Under the pieces are notes generated by a model, which was given only the letters and a program-made list of their open reading frames with translations, had not been told where the DNA came from and searched no databases. A program made the position numbers and the translations under genes. 6,434 nt of DNA from Ignavibacteria bacterium (lineage in GTDB: Bacteria > Bacteroidota > Ignavibacteria > Tepidaquicellales > OLB5). This document shows, one piece after another, positions 1-5,321 of this stretch. How positions within the stretch are numbered: position 1 is the first letter of the stretch; every line of letters begins with the position of its first letter. The stretch is taken from assembly GCA_030835005.1 (NCBI GenBank), contig JAUQWT010000313.1, positions 1 through 6,434 on the forward strand. Reading direction: 5' to 3'.

Positions 1-1631
1 GGGTAGTCGGATTCATTCATATCAGGCGATACAGAAAACATGATGAGTTTACCTTTTCCTTTGGAATACTCAACCATGAAGTTCTTGCCGTTGTTCAGCT
101 TGACGGGAGAAATGGATTTTTCACCTGTGGATAGATCTAAGCCGCTTCTTATCTTTGGTGATTCAAGATTAAATTTCTTCTCACCCGTACCTTTTTTGAA
201 TACTCCTTCAAAAACAGGATGTTCCAGATCGACCTTATCGAATACAAGTGAATTATTCCCGTCACCTGAGGTGAACCTGCCGGCTATAAAAGGAAGGCCG
301 AGATTTTTCAGCAAAGTGCTGTTGTAAGTATCAGCACTTACGGAACTGCCCGGGTAGATTATTACTCCGCCGCCATCATCAATATATTTCTTGATCTTTT
401 GAGATTCTGCTTCTGTGAATCCGGCTTTGTTTACTATCACAATAGAGTTGTAAGAAGCCAGATCCTGGTTCGAGAGTTCATTAGATGAAATCTTTCTTAC
501 ATCAAAGTAGGTCGATTTTCTGCCAAGAGAATCTGTCATCAGGTCCTCTGATGATGATATAGCAAGATCTATGTAAGCAATATCACCCGGAGAGTTTGAA
601 ACAAGCAGCAATGAGACTTTCCGTGGAATATACAGTTCAAAATACTGGCGATTATCGCTTGATATCTCGTCGTCAGTAATTTCACTTTGAGACAGCTCAA
701 TAACTCCCCCTGCATAGCCTGTAACACTTGGAACAAATGTGAACTCAACATCAACAGAGGAATTTGCCGGAATATCAATGACTTTTTCGTCTTTAGTACT
801 GCCGAAGCTGAGCATTACGCTTTTATTTGTAACGTTGAAGTTATTGTGATTGTTAACTACTGCTTTCAACTTTACTGATTTGTTCTTTTCGAAAATTTTA
901 GAAACGGTATTCACAGTATCAACAGAAATATTATTTGCATCCCTTGAACCAATAAGGACAAAGTTAAACTTAGTATTAGGGTCATTCAAAGATGTATTCT
1001 GAATAAGTGACAGGTTTTCAATTGTGCTTTTCTGGGCGTCAGTGAAGTAATAGATTTCTCTGTTTGTGTTGGATGCTGATTTCAATATCTCGCCGGAAAA
1101 ATATAATACTGTGTTCAAATCTTTAGTAATGTCGCTTGTCTTAAGGGTGTTTAGAGTATCTCTCAATTCAGCAATATCTTTGAAGAGCATTGGCCGCTCA
1201 AGCCTGTTAATTCCGGAGACTGTTGTAAAAAATACCTCATCGTTTTGATCAAGTATATCCAGGGTTTCAATTATTTTCCTTTTTGCGTTATCAAGATTAC
1301 TGCCATTTGCATCCCTAGCCTGCATGCTGAAAGAATCGTCAAGTATTATCAGCACAGAGCTTCTTGCTTTTTCTCCCGCAGAGCCGAGGTATCCGCTATC
1401 AAACGGGATGGCGAACATGAGCACAATTGCGGTAATGAATGCTATGCGGCAAAGTAAAATCAGCAATTGTTTTAGCTTAATCCTCTTGTATTTTGACTGC
1501 TGAATTTCCTTTAAGAACATTAATGTGGAAATTTCCACTTTTTTTGTCCTTTTCAGGTTGAAGATATGTATCAATATGGGTATCGAAATTGCTGCGAGGG
1601 CCCATAATATTGCGGGATTCAAAAATGTCAT
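1..1631 (-). CDS. BatA/VWA-domain membrane protein with amidotransferase-like C-terminal region (3' end off window)
   Basis: The reading frame is open from an ATG at 1631-1629 to the left edge, giving 543 codons with no stop. An in-frame TAA at 1652-1650 leaves this as the first possible ATG. Residues about 2-24 (starting TFLNPAILWALAA) form a first membrane segment and 56-75 a second, with a Lys/Arg-rich stretch between them. This is the BatA-type N-terminal region (aerotolerance-regulator family). A von Willebrand A domain follows from about residue 93. Its metal site looks complete: D98, S100 and S102 in DDSFS, then T169 and D198 in YFTDAQ. Residues about 250-315 resemble a CARDB-like beta-sandwich. 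Residues about 339-520 (VSLLLVS, YNSIVIVNKAGF, DDGGGVIIYPG) look like a class I glutamine-amidotransferase-like fold, but I see no nucleophilic Cys in the usual place. The family is known in Bacteroidota-type genomes and its biochemical role is unsettled. The large middle and C-terminal part is probably periplasmic. Domain calls are by eye; the family assignment is fairly sure. Confidence 0.87.
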   Translation of the reverse strand, partial: MTFLNPAILWALAAISIPILIHIFNLKRTKKVEISTLMFLKEIQQSKYKRIKLKQLLILLCRIAFITAIVLMFAIPFDSGYLGSAGEKARSSVLIILDDSFSMQARDANGSNLDNAKRKIIETLDILDQNDEVFFTTVSGINRLERPMLFKDIAELRDTLNTLKTSDITKDLNTVLYFSGEILKSASNTNREIYYFTDAQKSTIENLSLIQNTSLNDPNTKFNFVLIGSRDANNISVDTVNTVSKIFEKNKSVKLKAVVNNHNNFNVTNKSVMLSFGSTKDEKVIDIPANSSVDVEFTFVPSVTGYAGGVIELSQSEITDDEISSDNRQYFELYIPRKVSLLLVSNSPGDIAYIDLAISSSEDLMTDSLGRKSTYFDVRKISSNELSNQDLASYNSIVIVNKAGFTEAESQKIKKYIDDGGGVIIYPGSSVSADTYNSTLLKNLGLPFIAGRFTSGDGNNSLVFDKVDLEHPVFEGVFKKGTGEKKFNLESPKIRSGLDLSTGEKSISPVKLNNGKNFMVEYSKGKGKLIMFSVSPDMNESDY

Positions 1632-1651
1632 ATGTGCAAAGCTAAATATTT

Positions 1652-1657
1652 ATTATA
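1652..1657 (-). promoter_or_regulatory. Possible -10 box for the BatA/VWA gene
   Basis: Read on the minus strand, this is a perfect TATAAT. It would start transcription roughly 14 bases before the ATG at 1631. The hexamer 17 bases further upstream (1680-1675, ATAAAT) is a poor -35, and the surroundings are very AT-rich, so the match may be chance. A Bacteroidota-style TAnnTTTG (TAGCTTTG, 1644-1637) also occurs but sits almost on the start codon. No Shine-Dalgarno sequence precedes the gene. Confidence 0.25.
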
Positions 1658-1732
1658 ATTATTGAACTTACTTTATTTATCCATGTTCCGGTGAAGACTG
1701 ATTTAATTCCTTTTCAAATATAACCTCCATTT

Positions 1733-1744
1733 ATTTATATAAAT
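1733..1744. promoter_or_regulatory. 12-bp perfect palindrome touching the acs -35 box (possible operator)
   Basis: ATTTATATAAAT is identical on both strands and its last base is the first base of the candidate -35 box of the acs promoter. That position would suit a dimeric regulator. The sequence is pure A/T in an A/T-rich region, however, so a chance palindrome is quite possible. Confidence 0.22.
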
Positions 1745-1772
1745 TGCAACTTTATCAAAATAGGATTATAAT
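1744..1772 (+). promoter_or_regulatory. Candidate sigma70-like promoter of acs
   Basis: TTGCAA (1744-1749) and TATAAT (1767-1772) are separated by exactly 17 bases. The -10 is perfect and the -35 matches TTGACA at four of six positions. Transcription would start near 1779, leaving a leader of about 85 bases before the acs ATG. It faces the right way within the divergent intergenic region 1632-1863, where I see no gene, RNA or terminator. The group's sigma factor may instead prefer other boxes. Confidence 0.45.
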
Positions 1773-1863
1773 TGCAGATAACGATCATGAGCTTAGCAAT
1801 GTAAAACATTCTTGTAGGTCAAATGCATGCCTTTGACTGAATAATTACTCAATAACCATAACC

Positions 1864-3813
1864 ATGACAGACACTAAATTCACTTCACTCGAAAGAGAAA
1901 AACGTATCTTCAAGCCAAAGCCGGAATTTTCGAAAAAGGCGCACATTAAATCGATGGCAATGTATAAGAAAATGTATGCTGAATCGATTCACTCGCCCCA
2001 GAAATTTTGGGCTAAAATAGCAGGTGAACTCCACTGGTTCAAGAAATGGAAGAAAGTGCTTGAGTGGAAATTACCTCATGCAAAGTGGTTTGTTGGCGGT
2101 AAGATAAATATGAGCTATAACTGTACAGATAGGCATTTAAACTCATGGCGAAGGAACAAGGCGGCCATAATTTGGGAAGGAGAGAACGGAGAGACTGCAA
2201 CATGGACATACCAGGAACTTCACCGCCAGGTATGCAAGTTTGCAAATGTGCTGAAGAAAATGGGAATAGTGAAAGGTGACAGGATCTGCATTTACATGCC
2301 GATGGTACCAGAAATCGCCGTGGCAATGCTTGCATGCGCAAGGATAGGAGCCGTGCACTCAATAATATTCGGGGGATTCTCCGCATCAGCCCTTGTTGAT
2401 AGAATTAATGACGCTCAGGCAAAGATGATTATTACTGCGGATGGAGGTTACAGGCGCGGGCAAATCGTAAACCTGAAAGCGGCTGTTGATGAAGCAATGC
2501 CGGATTGCCCGACCATTGATAATGTAATCGTTGTGAACCGCACGGGACAAGAGATTGCTTTCCACTACGGTCGTGACCACTGGTACAGCGAGCTGATGCA
2601 GGGCGTTGACGACGAGTGCCCGGCTGAACAGCTTGATAGCGAGCATCCGTTATACATACTTTACACAAGCGGCACAACCGGGAAACCAAAAGGTATTTTA
2701 CATACAACAGGCGGCTATGCAGTACAGACTTACATCACAACAAGATATGTATTTGATATAAAAGATGAAGATGTTTACTGGTGCACGGCAGATGCCGGCT
2801 GGGTGACAGGGCACTCGTACGTAGTTTATGGTCCGTTAATGAATGGTGCCACAAGTTTAATGTATGAAGGAGCGCCAAATCACCCCGGTCCTGACAGGTT
2901 CTGGGAAATCATAGACAAATACAAAGTGAATATTTTCTATACAGCTCCCACTGCAATACGTGCATTCATTAAATGGGGAGAGGAGTGGCCGCTGAGGCAT
3001 AAGCTGGATTCATTAAGACTGCTTGGCACAGTAGGCGAGCCCATCAACCCCGAAGCATGGATGTGGTATTACAAAGTTATTGGTAAAGGTAAGTGCCCGA
3101 TTGTTGATACATGGTGGCAGACTGAAACAGGTGCAATTATGGTCACTCCGCTGCCCGGCGCTACGCCAACAAAACCAGGAACAGCTACATTGCCGTTTTT
3201 CGGCATCATGCCGGAAGTTGTTTCTAAAGAAGGCAGGACGTGCAAAGCTAATGAAGGCGGGTATTATGTCATTAAACATCCGTGGCCCTCGATGCTGCGC
3301 ACAATTTGGGGTGATGATGATAGATATAAAAAGCAGTACTGGAGTGAATTCCCGGGCGTATATTTTACAGGTGACGGCGCAAGAAAAGATAAGGATGGTT
3401 ACTACTGGATAATGGGAAGAGTGGATGATGTAATCAATGTAAGCGGACACAGAATAGGTACGGCTGAAGTGGAATCTGCCCTTGTAGCACATAAGAAAGT
3501 TGCCGAAGCAGCAGTTGTTGGAAAACCGGACGACTTAAAAGGCAGCGCGATCTCTGCATTTGTTACACTCGAAGGAAAGTACAAGCCAAGCGATGAATTA
3601 AATGCTGAGCTAAAAGAGTGGGTCACACACCAGATAGGCGCGCTTGCAAAGCCGGATGAAATTCGTTTCACAGAGGCGCTGCCAAAAACCCGCAGCGGAA
3701 AGATAATGCGCCGTTTGCTTCGCGAAATTGCAACGCAGGGTTCTGTTAGCGGAGATACTACGACGCTTGAGGATTTTTCGGTTCTGGAGAGTCTTAGAAC
3801 AGATGAAGAGTGA
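1864..3813 (+). CDS. acs: Acetyl-CoA synthetase (acetate-CoA ligase, AMP-forming)
   Basis: A cytoplasmic enzyme that converts acetate, ATP and CoA to acetyl-CoA, AMP and pyrophosphate through acetyl-AMP, allowing use of free acetate. At 649 residues it matches the family (652 in E. coli). The N-terminal segment with YAESIHSPQKFWA is the usual Acs N-terminal region. All core adenylating-enzyme motifs are intact: P-loop YTSGTTGKPKG (267-277), DTWWQTETG (415-423), YFTGD (500-504), GRVDD with hinge D521, NVSGHR (525-530) and PKTRSGKIMRR (607-617). W418 lines up with Salmonella W414, which restricts the pocket to short acids and so favours acetate. K613 lines up with K609, the catalytic lysine silenced by acetylation in other bacteria. 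An in-frame TGA at 1834-1836 and no other ATG before 1864 fix the start. No Shine-Dalgarno is present; the start follows a doubled ATAACC. The gene is transcribed alone, away from the BatA-like gene. Propionate activity cannot be excluded. Confidence 0.97.
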   Translation: MTDTKFTSLEREKRIFKPKPEFSKKAHIKSMAMYKKMYAESIHSPQKFWAKIAGELHWFKKWKKVLEWKLPHAKWFVGGKINMSYNCTDRHLNSWRRNKAAIIWEGENGETATWTYQELHRQVCKFANVLKKMGIVKGDRICIYMPMVPEIAVAMLACARIGAVHSIIFGGFSASALVDRINDAQAKMIITADGGYRRGQIVNLKAAVDEAMPDCPTIDNVIVVNRTGQEIAFHYGRDHWYSELMQGVDDECPAEQLDSEHPLYILYTSGTTGKPKGILHTTGGYAVQTYITTRYVFDIKDEDVYWCTADAGWVTGHSYVVYGPLMNGATSLMYEGAPNHPGPDRFWEIIDKYKVNIFYTAPTAIRAFIKWGEEWPLRHKLDSLRLLGTVGEPINPEAWMWYYKVIGKGKCPIVDTWWQTETGAIMVTPLPGATPTKPGTATLPFFGIMPEVVSKEGRTCKANEGGYYVIKHPWPSMLRTIWGDDDRYKKQYWSEFPGVYFTGDGARKDKDGYYWIMGRVDDVINVSGHRIGTAEVESALVAHKKVAEAAVVGKPDDLKGSAISAFVTLEGKYKPSDELNAELKEWVTHQIGALAKPDEIRFTEALPKTRSGKIMRRLLREIATQGSVSGDTTTLEDFSVLESLRTDEE

Positions 3814-3824
3814 GCAGGATGGCG

Positions 3825-3840
3825 TCCGCCAGTGGGCGGA
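3825..3840. repeat. GC-rich hairpin TCCGCC-AGTG-GGCGGA
   Basis: A perfect 6-bp stem with a 4-base loop begins 11 bases after the acs stop codon. It is followed by TTTCGG, not a proper T-run, so it is a weak terminator at best. It may stabilise the 3' end of the acs transcript, or simply be the left edge of the repeat block. Confidence 0.5.
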
Positions 3841-3863
3841 TTTCGGATTTGTGATTTCGGATT
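3839..3863 (+). repeat. Direct repeat GATTTCGGATT, two copies
   Basis: The 11-mer occurs exactly at 3839-3849 and 3853-3863, separated by TGT (period 14). The first copy overlaps the last two bases of the GC-rich hairpin. It belongs to the composite repeat block. Confidence 0.7.
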
Positions 3864-3882
3864 GAAAAGCAAAAGCGGAGCG

Positions 3883-3918
3883 CAGATTAAGCTGATGAAA
3901 CAGATTAATCTGATTGTT
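3883..3918 (+). repeat. Degenerate 18-base tandem starting CAGATTAA
   Basis: The units 3883-3900 and 3901-3918 agree at 13 of 18 positions (CAGATTAA, one mismatch, CTGAT, then divergence). The second unit begins with a perfect 12-bp palindrome, CAGATTAATCTG (3901-3912). Confidence 0.55.
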
Positions 3919-3923
3919 CTCTA

Positions 3924-3954
3924 TGTTGGGCTTGTGACCAACAGCATATGTTGG
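3924..3954. repeat. Arm/anti-arm/arm module TGTTGG-CCAACA-TGTTGG
   Basis: TGTTGG (3924-3929), its reverse complement CCAACA (3938-3943) and TGTTGG again (3949-3954) lie in a row. The middle arm can pair with either flank, giving two mutually exclusive hairpins with 8-base and 5-base loops. The outer arms lie in a longer direct repeat, TATGTTGG, with a period of 25. Confidence 0.65.
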
Positions 3955-3962
3955 CTGTTTTT
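3938..3962 (+). terminator. Possible rho-independent terminator of acs
   Basis: CCAACA/TGTTGG (loop GCATA) is followed by CTG and five Ts (3958-3962). An alternative stem, AACAGC (3940-3945) with GCTGTT (3954-3959), runs straight into the remaining Ts. Either could end acs transcription about 125 bases after its stop codon. The stems are only 6 bp and AT-containing, and they lie inside the repeat block, so the call is tentative. Confidence 0.33.
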
Positions 3963-3974
3963 GATACCATTTCA

Positions 3975-3997
3975 CGAGTCTTTGACTCGAAGAGTCA
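3975..3997. repeat. Arm/anti-arm/arm module GAGTC-GACTC-GAGTC
   Basis: GAGTC (3976-3980), GACTC (3984-3988) and GAGTC (3992-3996) alternate with 3-base loops. Two overlapping perfect hairpins result: CGAGTC-TTT-GACTCG (3975-3989) and TGACTC-GAA-GAGTCA (3983-3997). They cannot form together. The layout mirrors the TGTTGG module just upstream. Confidence 0.7.
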
Positions 3998-4008
3998 TAA
4001 ACCTGGAA

Positions 4009-4110
4009 GGGGGAGAACTGATTTTTGAAACCTCCTCTAACTCCCCTTAAAGGAGGGTACCAGATATTGAAACCACCTCTAGCTCCCCCTTGCAGGGGGA
4101 GAACCATAAA
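4009..4110. repeat. Tandem C-rich/G-rich hairpin repeat, about 42-44 bases per unit, two units plus a partial
   Basis: Two units start with TTGAAACC at 4025 and 4067 (period 42). Both continue with nCCTCTAnCTCCCC, a short loop and a G-rich complementary arm. A partial unit, GGGGGAGAAC (4009-4018), precedes them; the same 10-mer ends the second unit's hairpin (4095-4104). In unit two the stem is perfect: CTCCCCC (4083-4089) and GGGGGAG (4095-4101) with a 5-base loop. Unit one has decayed to CTCC/GGAG. Read on the minus strand, the units translate to PPLQGGARGGF and PPLRGVRGGF, a peptide style I recall from mis-annotated proteins that overlap dispersed repeats. There are no spacers, so this is not CRISPR. 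Confidence 0.75.
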
Positions 4111-4136
4111 TTTGATTCCTTTACCTTGAAAGTATT

Positions 4137-4164
4137 TTGCAAATAGGGTAACTTTACGGATAAT
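4137..4164 (+). promoter_or_regulatory. Candidate sigma70-like promoter of the TPR gene
   Basis: TTGCAA (4137-4142) and GATAAT (4159-4164) are 16 bases apart and would start transcription near 4171, leaving a leader of about 16 bases. The -35 hexamer is the same as in the proposed acs promoter. It lies just right of the repeat block, so this gene is probably transcribed independently of acs. Confidence 0.38.
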
Positions 4165-4186
4165 TGTAAGAACATTCCATTCAATC

Positions 4187-5197
4187 ATGAAAATTATATT
4201 AATACTTGTATTGTACTCAGGAATTGCTTTTTCCCAGCAGCAATTTACGCCTGAAAATAACAGTACCGATACACAGACGGTTGTACTTGACAGGTATATT
4301 TTTGAGGCAATGCTCAACAGCGCTGATAGAACCATAACATTTCTGGAGTGGATGTTAGGAGTGTTTTCAGGAGTTATAACTATTCTGTTCCTCTTTTTCA
4401 GTTACCGTGACCAGAAATCAATGGAAAAGAACCGTAATGAACTTAAAGCTTCGCAGGAGAAGATTGATCTTGTCCGCTCTCAGCTTGCTGAAGAGGAACT
4501 CAAAATGAGCGCAATGGTTGAGCGGCTGCAAAAGGCAGCAGGGGAGTATGAATCGAAGATCAGATCAATTGAGGAAAAGATTACTGCTCTTGAAGCAAAA
4601 AGCAAAGAACTTGACCGCAAGACAGATGTTATGAATGAGGCGAACCGCTATTTCAATATTGCTTTCCAGGCAGTTGAAAACGGAAATTACAAAGATGCAA
4701 TTAAGTATTACACTCTCATTATTGACCAAAACCCTGATGATCTGACCAAAATAATTGTTTATAATAACAGGGGAATTGCCCATCAGAACCTGGGCATGAA
4801 CAGTGAAGCGATAAGTGATTATTCCATGGTGCTTAAGCTTGACCCTAAGCACCCATTCGCATATAATCACAGGGGGAATGCTTATCATGCTGCCGGAAAC
4901 CATGAGCTGGCTTTGCAGGATTACACAAAAGCAATAGATATCAAACCGGATTATGCCGATGCTTATTATAACCGCGGGAATGAATACCTGATTGTTGAGG
5001 ATTTTGAAAAAGCAATTTATGATTTTTCAAAGACTATTGAGCTCAGTCCAAACGATGCAGAGGCATATAATCACCGCGGCGCGGCATACCTTGCTTCGGG
5101 AAAAAAAGCGTTGGCCAAAAAGGATTTCGCCAAATCAGTAGAGCTTGCTCCCGACAACACTGATTTTCAAAACGATTTGAAAGAGGTTTCTAAGTAA
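4187..5197 (+). CDS. Membrane-anchored coiled-coil and TPR protein, function unknown
   Basis: This 336-residue protein is not a named family I recognise. It begins with a likely cleavable signal peptide (MKIILILVLYSGIAFS, cleavage near 16/17), which supports this start. A short polar stretch (17-53) follows, then one membrane helix (about 54-72, WMLGVFSGVITILFLFF). Next is a charged, Glu/Lys-rich coiled coil (about 74-148). Four clear TPRs and a weaker first one follow: about 151-184, 189-222, 223-256, 257-290 and 291-324, with NNRG, NHRG, YNRG and NHRG at the starts of helices. The basic residues after the helix (YRDQKSMEKNRNELK) suggest, by the positive-inside rule, that the coiled coil and TPRs face the cytoplasm, with only a small N-terminal tail outside. 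TPRs usually mediate protein-protein contacts, so a membrane scaffold is a reasonable guess. No Shine-Dalgarno sequence is seen. It converges on the hydrolase gene, which also has TPRs. Confidence 0.9.
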   Translation: MKIILILVLYSGIAFSQQQFTPENNSTDTQTVVLDRYIFEAMLNSADRTITFLEWMLGVFSGVITILFLFFSYRDQKSMEKNRNELKASQEKIDLVRSQLAEEELKMSAMVERLQKAAGEYESKIRSIEEKITALEAKSKELDRKTDVMNEANRYFNIAFQAVENGNYKDAIKYYTLIIDQNPDDLTKIIVYNNRGIAHQNLGMNSEAISDYSMVLKLDPKHPFAYNHRGNAYHAAGNHELALQDYTKAIDIKPDYADAYYNRGNEYLIVEDFEKAIYDFSKTIELSPNDAEAYNHRGAAYLASGKKALAKKDFAKSVELAPDNTDFQNDLKEVSK

Positions 5198-5212
5198 CTA
5201 TGCAAAGCTAAA

Positions 5213-5234
5213 GTGTCGGGTTAAAACCTGACAT
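5213..5234. other. Small hairpin after the TPR gene
   Basis: GTCGGG (5215-5220) pairs with CCTGAC (5227-5232) including one G-T pair, around a TTAAAA loop, with T5214-A5233 and a G-T pair extending the stem. No T-run follows on either strand. It may be a 3'-end stabiliser upstream of the true terminator, or chance. Confidence 0.3.
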
Positions 5235-5246
5235 CACATTGGGTTT

Positions 5247-5280
5247 AAAAAGAGAGCCGTCAAAAAACGGCTCTTTTGTT
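5247..5280. terminator. Bidirectional rho-independent terminator between convergent genes
   Basis: AGAGCCGT (5253-5260) and ACGGCTCT (5267-5274) form a perfect 8-bp stem with loop CAAAAA. On the plus strand it is followed by TTTGTTTAA and then a run of nine Ts (5284-5292). On the minus strand the stem is followed by CTTTTT (5252-5247). It lies 55 bases after the TPR gene stop and 47 bases past the hydrolase stop on the other strand, so it can end both transcripts. Confidence 0.88.
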
Positions 5281-5295
5281 TAATTTTTTTTTGAA

Positions 5296-5310
5296 TTCGA
5301 ACTTTCGAAC
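5296..5310. repeat. Doubled TTCGAAC, period 8
   Basis: TTCGAAC occurs at 5296-5302 and 5304-5310, each containing the palindrome TTCGAA. It sits between the terminator T-run and the hydrolase stop codon. It is a small microsatellite-like repeat with no assigned role. Confidence 0.45.
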
Positions 5311-5321
5311 CTTATAACTTT

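Larger units (their letters stand above)
3821..4110. repeat. Composite block of small inverted and direct repeats in the acs-TPR intergenic region
   Basis: The 373 bases between acs and the TPR gene (3814-4186) hold no credible gene. About 290 of them are a mosaic of short repeats: a TCCGCC/GGCGGA hairpin, a doubled GATTTCGGATT, a degenerate 18-base tandem, two arm/anti-arm/arm modules and a tandem of hairpin-bearing C-rich/G-rich units. Each is listed separately. The mosaic looks like stacked dispersed intergenic repeats of the kind common in Bacteroidota-type genomes. That it is dispersed is an inference, since only one copy is in view. No transposase or obvious target-site duplication is seen. 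Confidence 0.7.

Noticed and set aside
40..1457. Short plus-strand open frames opposite the BatA/VWA gene
   Set aside because: The minus-strand frame is continuous for 543 codons with clear domains; the plus-strand frames have no family features.
1637..1644. A Bacteroidota-type -7 element (TAGCTTTG) before the BatA/VWA gene
   Set aside because: It ends only five bases before the ATG, which would make the transcript start at or inside the start codon, and I see no well-spaced TTTG partner upstream.
1636..1646. The 11-mer GCAAAGCTAAA shared with 5202-5212
   Set aside because: Exact 11-base matches are expected several times by chance in a window of this size, and the two contexts (before a start, after a stop) have nothing else in common.
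2039..3492. Several open frames of 70-160 codons opposite or out of frame within acs
   Set aside because: The acs frame is complete, with all family motifs; these are shadows caused by its codon composition.
3832..4050. A 72-codon plus-strand frame after acs
   Set aside because: It lies wholly in the repeat block, its sequence is low-complexity repeat translation, and it has no recognisable domain or initiation context.
4025..4110. CRISPR array
   Set aside because: The repeated units abut directly, are only two and a half in number, diverge internally and have no unique spacers; no cas genes are nearby.
3610..4335. A 241-codon open frame on the minus strand running through the intergenic repeats
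   Set aside because: It overlaps the ends of two well-supported plus-strand genes (acs and the TPR gene) and its middle is translated repeat DNA (PPLQGGARGGF, PPLRGVRGGF). Nothing in it resembles a protein family.
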